Positions 1-5,286 of a stretch of DNA of 6,449 bases are shown here, in pieces. The translations under genes and the position numbers were made by a program. The notes under the pieces are model-generated. The model was not told the origin of the DNA. It did not search any database and worked only from the letters and a program-made list of their open reading frames with translations. Within the stretch, counting starts at the first letter, position 1, and every line of letters begins with the position of its first letter. The DNA is from Candidatus Acetothermia bacterium (GTDB lineage: Bacteria > Bipolaricaulota > Bipolaricaulia > UBA7950 > UBA9294), in NCBI GenBank assembly GCA_003650505.1, contig QMQL01000048.1:1-6449 (forward strand), in the 5' to 3' direction.

Positions 1-565
1 CTCCTCTGTACTGATCAACGATCTCGACTATCCTCGGGGTGATCGCGTACTCGTCCGCGTCGACCTCGAGGTCGACCGACATCGAGGCCGCCTTCCCGTC
101 GGAGGAGATCACGTTCCCCTCCAGCATCCTGTTCCCCTCGACCCGGCTTTCGAACGTCGCCAGGTCCTCGGGCGTCTTCGGCGCTTTTCCCCCCGGCGCG
201 GCCATCCGGACGGTGAGGGAGCTCTCCGTCCCGGTTATCACCTGGGAGTTGAGCGGGGTGGTGACGCTCTCCACACCGGGGATATCGGAGATCTCATCGC
301 CTATCTTCTTGATCTTGTCGAGGGTCTCCTCGTTGAAGACGCCGTTTTCGTTCCGGACCATCACCAGGATCCCGAACGAGCGGCCGTACTTCGCCTCGGC
401 CTCGTCGAGGAGCTTGATGATCGGATCGTCCTCGCTTAAGAACTTGCGAAAGTCGGTCTCCTGGGTTAAGTGCGGGATCGCAAACGATATCCCTATTGAG
501 ATCGCCGCCACGATGACGATCGTCCAGAACGGCCGGTCGACCGCGAACTTTATCAGACGGTTCAT
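1..565 (-). CDS. RND/MMPL-superfamily exporter, N-terminal part (truncated by window edge)
   Basis: The reading frame is open from an ATG at 565 to the left edge, giving 188 residues. Residues 11-31 (RPFWTIVIVAAISIGISFAI) form the first membrane helix after a short basic N-terminus. The following outer domain has the features of RND/MMPL exporters: TDFRKFLSEDDP at 37-48, the IPGVESVTTPL stretch at 95-105, and a GNVISSDGKAASMSVDLEV stretch around 150-168. Family members run to roughly 700-900 residues with about 12 helices and move lipids or other hydrophobic substrates using the proton gradient; the substrate here cannot be told. The start codon overlaps the stop of the upstream secreted-protein gene by ATGA, with a weak SD (AAGGGTGG) about 5 bp before it, so translation is probably coupled. 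Family assignment is fairly sure; substrate and subgroup are not. Confidence 0.85.
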   Translation of the reverse strand, partial: MNRLIKFAVDRPFWTIVIVAAISIGISFAIPHLTQETDFRKFLSEDDPIIKLLDEAEAKYGRSFGILVMVRNENGVFNEETLDKIKKIGDEISDIPGVESVTTPLNSQVITGTESSLTVRMAAPGGKAPKTPEDLATFESRVEGNRMLEGNVISSDGKAASMSVDLEVDADEYAITPRIVEIVDQYRG

Positions 566-1044
566 CTGAGCCACCCTTCGTTTACGTAAAGCGCCGATAA
601 GAACGGAAGAATAAAGTCGTCGTACACCTTAAGCGTCCGGACCTCGCCGCCGAAGACGCGATCGACGAGGATACCGATCATCCCGATCCCGGAGCAGACC
701 GGCGGGGGGAGGGAAGAGAGGCCGTTGCTCAATATCCAGACCCAATCGGAGGTGCCATCGTCGATCCCCCGCGAGACGACGACGATCAGATCGTACGGGG
801 GATCATCGGAAGGGGGGATCCCGGCGAGGGGATCGGCCCAGATCGATCCGACATCGGCCACCCGGTAGGAGACCTCGAACGGGCCGGCCGCCTTCAGGCC
901 GCCGACCAGCGCCGCGACCCGCATCGTCGATGCGAACGTCTTCGTCTCATCGATGACGAGGACGCGTACACCGCCCTGAGCGGCGACAGCCGCCGCGCCA
1001 GCCGCCATCAAGAGAATGACCACCGCTATAACTGTCCTTTTCAC
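562..1044 (-). CDS. small secreted protein of unknown function, coupled to RND exporter
   Basis: This is a 160-residue protein starting at GTG, preceded by a strong SD (GGAGG at 1056-1052, 7-nt spacer). It begins with a clear Sec-type signal peptide: basic MKR, a hydrophobic core at about 4-20 and an AVAAQ cleavage region near 19-23. The mature part of about 137 residues has alternating strand and helix segments: VRVLVIDE at 26-33, an alpha-like ALVGGLKAAG, EVSYRVADV at 57-65, and DLIVVVSRGIDDGTSDW at 85-101. It holds one cysteine (C117). The pattern resembles a small Rossmann- or flavodoxin-like sandwich, but I recognise no family and no catalytic motif. Its last bases overlap the RND exporter start, so the two are almost certainly co-translated. 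An exported accessory role for that exporter is an inference from this arrangement only. Confidence 0.8.
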   Translation of the reverse strand: MKRTVIAVVILLMAAGAAAVAAQGGVRVLVIDETKTFASTMRVAALVGGLKAAGPFEVSYRVADVGSIWADPLAGIPPSDDPPYDLIVVVSRGIDDGTSDWVWILSNGLSSLPPPVCSGIGMIGILVDRVFGGEVRTLKVYDDFILPFLSALYVNEGWLR

Positions 1045-1056
1045 TCCCCCTCCTCC
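1045..1056 (-). promoter_or_regulatory. ribosome binding site for the secreted-protein gene
   Basis: Read on the minus strand this is GGAGGAGGGGGA directly followed by GTG. The GGAGG core lies 7 nt from the GTG, an ideal spacing, which supports GTG at 1044 as the true start. Confidence 0.75.
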
Positions 1057-1093
1057 CCTTTCAGCTCGTTCCGCCCCCTCAATAATGGTCGAG

Positions 1094-1099
1094 ATTATA
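1094..1099 (-). promoter_or_regulatory. possible -10 box for the secreted-protein/RND exporter genes
   Basis: The minus strand carries a perfect TATAAT here, 50 nt upstream of the GTG start at 1044, inside the short gap after the EamA gene. Transcription would begin near 1086. No good -35 is found at 16-18 nt (the best are TGTCGG or ATGTCG) and there is no TG extension, so this is tentative. No terminator hairpin is visible after the EamA stop, so read-through from that gene is also possible. Confidence 0.4.
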
Positions 1100-1145
1100 C
1101 CCGCCTGAGCATTCAGCCGACATTGAACAAGTCGAACAGAGGGAG

Positions 1146-2057
1146 CTACTCGATCGGGTAGGGCGGTCGGATCCGCCGCGATTGGGCGAGGCTGACCCCG
1201 ATCACGGCGATCGCCATCGCCGCCATCTGGAAGGGGGTCAAGCGGTCGCCGAGCGCCCCCCAGGCGATCAGTGCGGTCCCGATCGGAGAGAGGTTCAACA
1301 GGATGTTCGCCTCGCCGGCCTTAAGGGAGCGGAGGGCGTGGTTGAACAGGAGGTAGGCAGCGAGGGTGTTCACCACCGCCAGGCCGAGGACGATCCCCCA
1401 TCCAGTGGGGGGGAGGCGGGGGATCCCCTCGACGACGAGGGCGACGAGGAGGAGCCCTCCTCCCCCGATCGCCAGGGGGACCCCGGTCAAGACGGTGTTG
1501 CTGACGGCTCCCGTTCGGGCGATCTCCCGGCCGAAGACGGGGAGGAAGGCGAAGCTGATCGTCGCCAGCGCGAGCATCCCGATCGCCGGAGCAGGGACGG
1601 GCTGAAGACCGAACGAGAAGAAAAGGACGGTCCCTCCCATCGCGATCGCTATCCCGAGAAGGTGAAGCAACCCTGTTCTCTCCTTCAGATAGAAGAACTC
1701 GAGGGCGAGGACCGGGATCGGGGTGAGGCAGAGGGCGAGGGAGGCCTCGGTCGGGGTCACCATGGTCAGGGCGAAGAACAGCGCGCCGTTCCCGATCAGG
1801 TACTGGGCGAGCCCGATTCCCAACAAGCGGGGCCAGATCCGGCCCATCCCTCTTCCTCCTCTCGATCGGGAGGGGATGAGGGCCGGAAGGAGGAGGAGGG
1901 CGGCGATCGAATAGCGGAGGGCAGCGATCGTGAACGGGCCGGCGTAGGCGAGGGCGACCTTCACACCGACGAAGGAGGAGGCCCAGATCGCAGAGACGAG
2001 CGCCGCCTCAGCGATCGGGAGTCCACGGAACCTCCCGTAGATCGATCCTTTCCCCAT
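1146..2057 (-). CDS. EamA/DMT-family transporter (drug/metabolite exporter type)
   Basis: This 303-residue protein has about ten hydrophobic helices (roughly 15-35, 42-62, 77-97, 101-120, 129-149, 156-175, 187-208, 218-239, 248-268 and 276-292). That is the standard size and two-repeat layout of EamA/DMT carriers in the inner membrane. Family signatures are the AALVSAIWASSFVGVKVAL stretch in helix 1, LRYSIAALLLLP in helix 2, TPTEASLALCLTPIPVLAL in helix 4, LKER after it at 124-127, and NILLNLSPIGTALIAW in helix 9. Members export amino acids, metabolites or drugs; the substrate cannot be deduced here. The ATG at 2057 has no SD (TATCTCCTT precedes it), but a TATTAT box ends seven bases upstream, which would fit a leaderless message. 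No better in-frame start was found. It is divergent from the NEW3-ABC operon. Confidence 0.9.
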   Translation of the reverse strand: MGKGSIYGRFRGLPIAEAALVSAIWASSFVGVKVALAYAGPFTIAALRYSIAALLLLPALIPSRSRGGRGMGRIWPRLLGIGLAQYLIGNGALFFALTMVTPTEASLALCLTPIPVLALEFFYLKERTGLLHLLGIAIAMGGTVLFFSFGLQPVPAPAIGMLALATISFAFLPVFGREIARTGAVSNTVLTGVPLAIGGGGLLLVALVVEGIPRLPPTGWGIVLGLAVVNTLAAYLLFNHALRSLKAGEANILLNLSPIGTALIAWGALGDRLTPFQMAAMAIAVIGVSLAQSRRIRPPYPIE

Positions 2058-2063
2058 AAGGAG

Positions 2064-2069
2064 ATAATA
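2064..2069 (-). promoter_or_regulatory. candidate -10 box for EamA gene, leaderless arrangement
   Basis: TATTAT on the minus strand ends so that the expected +1 falls on the A of the ATG at 2057. No SD precedes this ATG. The -35 region is poor (TGGTTT at 17-nt spacing), so the box is supported mainly by its position. Confidence 0.4.
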
Positions 2070-2117
2070 CAGGTAAACGCAGATACAAACCAGGGAAACG
2101 ACGTCCTCTCGCCCCCC

Positions 2118-2145
2118 TTAACTTTCGCCTGAAGGTTGCTATAAT
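2118..2145 (+). promoter_or_regulatory. extended -10 promoter of the NEW3-ABC operon
   Basis: A perfect TATAAT at 2140-2145 is preceded by TGC, giving the TGnTATAAT extended -10 form. A TTAACT at 2118-2123 matches four of six -35 consensus bases with a 16-nt spacer. The predicted start is A at 2152, leaving a 5' leader of about 30 nt before the ATG at 2182. This is a sigma-70-type signal and the strongest promoter in the window. Confidence 0.7.
2120..2137. repeat. short inverted repeat inside the operon promoter
   Basis: AACTTTC and GAAGGTT flank a 4-base GCCT centre, matching as an inverted repeat at six of seven positions. It sits between, and partly overlaps, the -35 and extended -10 elements. 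That is a classic operator position, but it could be chance. It lies upstream of the predicted transcription start, so it would act as DNA rather than as an RNA hairpin. Confidence 0.35.
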
Positions 2146-2168
2146 CGGGGCAAAAGCACACTTCACAC

Positions 2169-2174
2169 GGAGGT
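2169..2174 (+). promoter_or_regulatory. ribosome binding site that fixes the NEW3-protein start
   Basis: GGAGGT lies 7 nt before the ATG at 2182. An in-frame GTG at 2173 overlaps this SD and so cannot use it. The ATG at 2182 is therefore chosen, with a second ATG immediately following. Confidence 0.8.
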
Positions 2175-2181
2175 GGATGGA

Positions 2182-3432
2182 ATGATGGCAGCGGGTCTAC
2201 TCCCTCGTCGCCGGTTCCTTCTCATCACCGGGATCCTGACCGTAGCCCTCATCTCGGTCGCCCCCATCGGGTTCGGCCAACGGGCGGTCAACATATACAC
2301 CGACTATCCGTCAGTCGTGATTCACGAAGGGAAGGAGCTATCGCTCGATATTCACCTGACGAACGCCGGCGGGCAGGAGGAGGAGGTCCTCCTCTCCGTC
2401 GAGGGGCCGGACGGCTGGAACGCCCGGTTCGAGACGTCCTCCTATCCGATGATACAGATCCAGGCGGTCAGCCTTCGCCCGGGCCAAACGGGCAAGGACG
2501 CAGTGACGATCAGGTTCAAGGCGCGACCGCCCGCGGACAGCCCGCCCGACGTCTATCCGTTCACCCTGATCGCCAAGGGGAAAGACGGGACGGTGATCAG
2601 GAAGATACCGATCGAGGTGACCCTGACCGGGGAGGGATCCGCGGAGGAGGCCTCGACGGATGAGGGGCTCGAGCTATCCACCGACTATCCCTCCCTCCAA
2701 GCCGCGCCGGGGGATCAGATCTCGTTCGACGTCCGGATCCAGAACAAGGCGAGCGATGAGCGGGTCGTCGACCTCGGCGCCATCGCCCCGCTCGGCTGGA
2801 GGATCGCGTTCGTCCCCCGCTATCAGAGCCAGCAGATAACGTCGATCAAGATCGGCGGGAACGGGACGGAGACGATCCGGGTCCAGGTGACCCCCCCGAT
2901 GACGGCATCGGGGGACGTCCCGATCACATTCGTCGCCCGGACCGGATCGGTCGAGGAGAAGCTCGATCTGACCGTCACCGTGCACGGAGAGCCCGACCTG
3001 AAGCTCGGGACCGAGGCCGAGATAACCGGGACCGGGGAGACGCGGAACATCCGCGCCACCGAGGGACGGGAGCGGACCTACACCTTCTACCTGTGGAACG
3101 AAGGGACGGCCCCGCTCCACGACCTTCACCTGTTCGCCTCAAAGCCGCAGGACTGGGAGGTGACGGTCGAGCCGGAGCGGATCGACGTCCTCGATCCGAT
3201 ATCACAGACGCGCAAACCGGAGGCGATCACCGTCAAGATCCGCCCCCGCTCCCGCGCCATCCCGGGCGACTACCAGGTGACGATCACCGCTGCTGCGCAG
3301 GAACAGCACGACCACATCGACATCAGGGTGAGCGTCGGCAGCTCGATGAAGTGGGGCTGGATCGGCGTCGGGATCGTATTGGTCGTCGTCGCCGGCCTGG
3401 TCGGTATCTTCGTCCGGCTCGGGAGGCGCTAG
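2182..3432 (+). CDS. membrane-anchored extracellular protein with three NEW3-like repeats
   Basis: This 416-residue protein has an N-terminal export signal (PRRRF at 8-12, hydrophobic core 13-28, cleavage likely near 32), three tandem beta-rich domains at about 36-150, 165-270 and 273-387, one membrane helix at 391-411 and a short basic tail. The domains resemble the NEW3/COG1470 class of Ig-like repeats. Each has a GW or DW strand (W79, W206, W325) and a late (P/S)GDY- or PDVY-like turn before the last strand, and repeats 1 and 2 both open with TDYPS (40-44, 167-171). The topology puts the repeats outside the cytoplasmic membrane with the tail inside. Such proteins are often encoded beside ABC-2 transporters; here the ATPase start is one base after the stop. 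It probably serves as an extracytoplasmic partner or substrate-handling scaffold for that transporter. That role is inferred, and no enzyme motif is seen. Confidence 0.88.
   Translation: MMAAGLLPRRRFLLITGILTVALISVAPIGFGQRAVNIYTDYPSVVIHEGKELSLDIHLTNAGGQEEEVLLSVEGPDGWNARFETSSYPMIQIQAVSLRPGQTGKDAVTIRFKARPPADSPPDVYPFTLIAKGKDGTVIRKIPIEVTLTGEGSAEEASTDEGLELSTDYPSLQAAPGDQISFDVRIQNKASDERVVDLGAIAPLGWRIAFVPRYQSQQITSIKIGGNGTETIRVQVTPPMTASGDVPITFVARTGSVEEKLDLTVTVHGEPDLKLGTEAEITGTGETRNIRATEGRERTYTFYLWNEGTAPLHDLHLFASKPQDWEVTVEPERIDVLDPISQTRKPEAITVKIRPRSRAIPGDYQVTITAAAQEQHDHIDIRVSVGSSMKWGWIGVGIVLVVVAGLVGIFVRLGRR
3421..3426 (+). promoter_or_regulatory. ribosome binding site for the ABC ATPase
   Basis: GGGAGG lies within the last codons of the NEW3 gene, 7 nt before the ATG at 3434. 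The upstream stop (TAG, 3430-3432) is one base from this ATG, so ribosomes finishing the first gene are placed to restart on the second. Confidence 0.7.
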
Positions 3433-3433
3433 G

Positions 3434-4351
3434 ATGGCGGTGGTAGAGGCGATCGGTCTAAGGAAGGCCTATCGGGACGCCGTCGCCGTCGACGGACTTG
3501 ACATTTCGATCGAGGAGCGGGAGATCTACGGCCTCCTCGGCCCGAACGGATCGGGGAAGACGACGACGATCCTCCTCCTCCTCGGCCTGACCGAACCGAG
3601 TTCCGGGACGATCCGCGTCCTCGGTCGGAACCCGTGGCGGGAGGGGCTGGCTGTCAAGCGGCAGATCGGATACCTCCCGGAGAACGTCGGATTCTACGAC
3701 GACCTTACCGCCCGGGAGAACCTCCGGTTCGTCGCCCGGCTGAACCGGATCCCGGATCGCGAGTCAGCCCCGTTGATCGATGACGCGCTCGGATCGGTCG
3801 GGCTCGGCGAGGTAGCCGACCGGCCGGTGCGGACCTATTCCCGCGGGATGCGCCAGAGGCTCGGGATCGCCGAGGTCCTCCTGAAGGAGCCGCGGCTCGC
3901 CATCCTCGACGAGCCGACCTCGGGGATCGACCCGGAAGGGGCAACGCAGATCCTCGATCTGATCGTGAGGATGCGAAACGATCGAGGGATGACCGTCCTC
4001 CTCTCCTCCCACCTCCTCCATCAGGTCCAGCGGGTCTGCGACCGCGTCGGGATCCTCCACCGCGGCCGGCTCGTCGCAGAGGGGACGCTCGACCAGCTGA
4101 GCCTATCGAACGATCTCGAGCGAGCGATCGAGATCCGCGCCCGCGGGCTCGATCCGGATGGGATCGAGGCGATCCGCGCGATCGAAGGGGTGATCGACGT
4201 CGAGGCGAGGGGGGACTGGATCAGGGTGAGGGGGAACCCGCCGGACGGGGCCCTCGCCCGGGCCGTGGTCGAATCGAACGGGGAGCTGATCGAGCTGCGC
4301 GGGGCGACCGCCACGCTCGAGGACGTCTATCTCCGTTACTTCCAGGAGTGA
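3434..4351 (+). CDS. ABC transporter ATP-binding protein, ABC-2 (NosF/NatA/CcmA-like) type
   Basis: This is a 305-residue cytoplasmic ATPase. Visible motifs are Walker A GPNGSGKTT (36-44), the Q-loop region GYLPEN with E83 where many ABC proteins have Gln (common in this subfamily), signature YSRGM (135-139) in place of LSGGQ, Walker B LAILDEP (155-161) with catalytic E160, the D-loop SGID (163-166) and switch H193 in SSH. After about 220 comes an 85-residue C-terminal domain ending in TLEDVYLRYFQE, typical of ATPases that pair with separate ABC-2 permeases for export of drugs, ions, polysaccharides or proteins. All nucleotide-binding residues look intact. It follows the NEW3 gene by one base and its stop overlaps the region read as the permease SD, so the three genes form one operon. 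The transported substrate is unknown. Confidence 0.95.
   Translation: MAVVEAIGLRKAYRDAVAVDGLDISIEEREIYGLLGPNGSGKTTTILLLLGLTEPSSGTIRVLGRNPWREGLAVKRQIGYLPENVGFYDDLTARENLRFVARLNRIPDRESAPLIDDALGSVGLGEVADRPVRTYSRGMRQRLGIAEVLLKEPRLAILDEPTSGIDPEGATQILDLIVRMRNDRGMTVLLSSHLLHQVQRVCDRVGILHRGRLVAEGTLDQLSLSNDLERAIEIRARGLDPDGIEAIRAIEGVIDVEARGDWIRVRGNPPDGALARAVVESNGELIELRGATATLEDVYLRYFQE
4344..4348 (+). promoter_or_regulatory. ribosome binding site that fixes the permease start
   Basis: AGGAG at the end of the ATPase gene lies 8 nt before the ATG at 4357. An in-frame GTG at 4348, which overlaps the ATPase TGA as GTGA, shares its first base with this SD and so would lack one of its own. The ATG is preferred, though the GTG cannot be fully excluded. 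Confidence 0.65.
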
Positions 4352-4356
4352 TCAAG

Positions 4357-5286
4357 ATGAGCGCCATCTTTTGGAAGGAGTTGGCAGACCACTTCGGTAG
4401 CAAGCGGTTCATCATCTTCTTCGCGCTGATCCTGATCGTCGCCGGCGGGGCGGTCTACCTCGCCGGGACGGGCTTCGCCGAGCGGCCGGACGCGACCGGG
4501 CCGTTCGTCTACCTGCAGCTGTTCACCTCGTCGAACGGGGGGCTACCGTCGTTCCTGACCTTCCTCTCGTTCTTCGGGCCGCTGATCGGGGTCCTCCTCG
4601 GGTTCGACGCGATCAACGGCGAGTTCGCGCGGGGGACGGTCAGCCGGGTCCTCGCCCAGCCGATCTGGCGGGACTCATGGATCAACGGGAAGTTCCTCGC
4701 CGGGCTGGCCGCCCTCGGGATCGTCCTTTCCGGGATAATCCTGATCGTCGTCGGCCTCGGGATATTCGCCCTCGGATTCCCTCCGAGCGGGAGCGAGCTC
4801 CTCAGGCTCTTGATCTTCTTCGCTGTGGGTACGGTCTACCTCGGCTTCTGGCTCAGTCTGGGGATACTCTTCTCGATCGTCTTCCGGCATGCAGCGTCAT
4901 CGGCGCTGGCGTCGATCGCGTTCTGGCTCGTCTTCACCCTCCTGTTGTTCATGGCGGCCGACCTGATCGCCAACCAGGTCGCGCCGGTCAGCGCGAGTTC
5001 GACGGCGGCGGCATGGGCGAAGAACGAGCAGATACGCGAGACGGTCCTCCGCTTCTCGCCGGTCGCCCTGTTCGAGGAGGCAACGAGCGCCCTCCTCCTC
5101 CCGAGCTACCGCGGCCTCGGTATGGTGGAGATCCTCACCCGGCACCAGGTCCCGACGAATCCCCTATCGATCGGGCAGAGCATGCTGATCGTCTGGCCAC
5201 AGCTCGTCGGGCTGATCGGCCTGACCGCGGTCTGCTTCGCCATCTCCTACGTCATCTTCATGCGACGGGAGATAAGATCGACCTAG
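4357..5286 (+). CDS. ABC-2 type permease subunit
   Basis: This 309-residue protein has six predicted membrane helices (about 17-36, 63-83, 114-138, 148-176, 181-205 and 279-301). The cytoplasmic N-terminus has the amphipathic SAIFWKELADHF segment typical of NosY/GldF-like ABC-2 permeases. The loop after helix 2, FDAINGEFARGTVSRVLAQP (83-102), followed by RDSWINGKFLAG, matches the family's conserved E...GT...L..P..R......GK pattern, which contacts the ATPase. A large outer loop of about 70 residues between helices 5 and 6 (about 206-278) is a plausible contact site for the NEW3-repeat partner. It should form the membrane channel, probably as a homodimer because no second permease is encoded next to it. 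The gene ends in a CTAG shared with the convergent peptidase gene. Confidence 0.92.
   Translation: MSAIFWKELADHFGSKRFIIFFALILIVAGGAVYLAGTGFAERPDATGPFVYLQLFTSSNGGLPSFLTFLSFFGPLIGVLLGFDAINGEFARGTVSRVLAQPIWRDSWINGKFLAGLAALGIVLSGIILIVVGLGIFALGFPPSGSELLRLLIFFAVGTVYLGFWLSLGILFSIVFRHAASSALASIAFWLVFTLLLFMAADLIANQVAPVSASSTAAAWAKNEQIRETVLRFSPVALFEEATSALLLPSYRGLGMVEILTRHQVPTNPLSIGQSMLIVWPQLVGLIGLTAVCFAISYVIFMRREIRST

Noticed and set aside
39..569. Plus-strand open frame (176 codons) at the left end
   Set aside because: It is antisense to the RND exporter, which has recognisable family motifs and an ATGA junction. The plus-strand product is Ser/Arg-rich with no recognisable features.
1117..1145. Possible terminator after the EamA gene
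   Set aside because: The only pairing seen is a 4-bp CGAC/GTCG stem with a 9-nt loop and no T-run, which is too weak to call.
2075..2099. Three AAAC repeats in the divergent intergenic region
   Set aside because: The spacings are irregular (12 and 9 bases) and the units too short to be iterons or operator repeats.
1182..2132. Long plus-strand open frame (316 codons) covering the EamA gene
   Set aside because: It lies antisense to a clear ten-helix transporter and encodes an almost purely charged Gly/Asp/Glu/Arg sequence with no domain. It is a by-product of the GC-rich codon pattern.
2173..2175. GTG as the start of the NEW3 protein
   Set aside because: It overlaps the SD GGAGGT. The ATG at 2182 has the correct 7-nt spacing.
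3314..3342. His-rich stretch (HDHIDI) near the end of the third NEW3 repeat, considered as a metal site
   Set aside because: Only two close histidines and acidic residues are present, with no recognised metal motif. It is more likely part of an ordinary beta strand.
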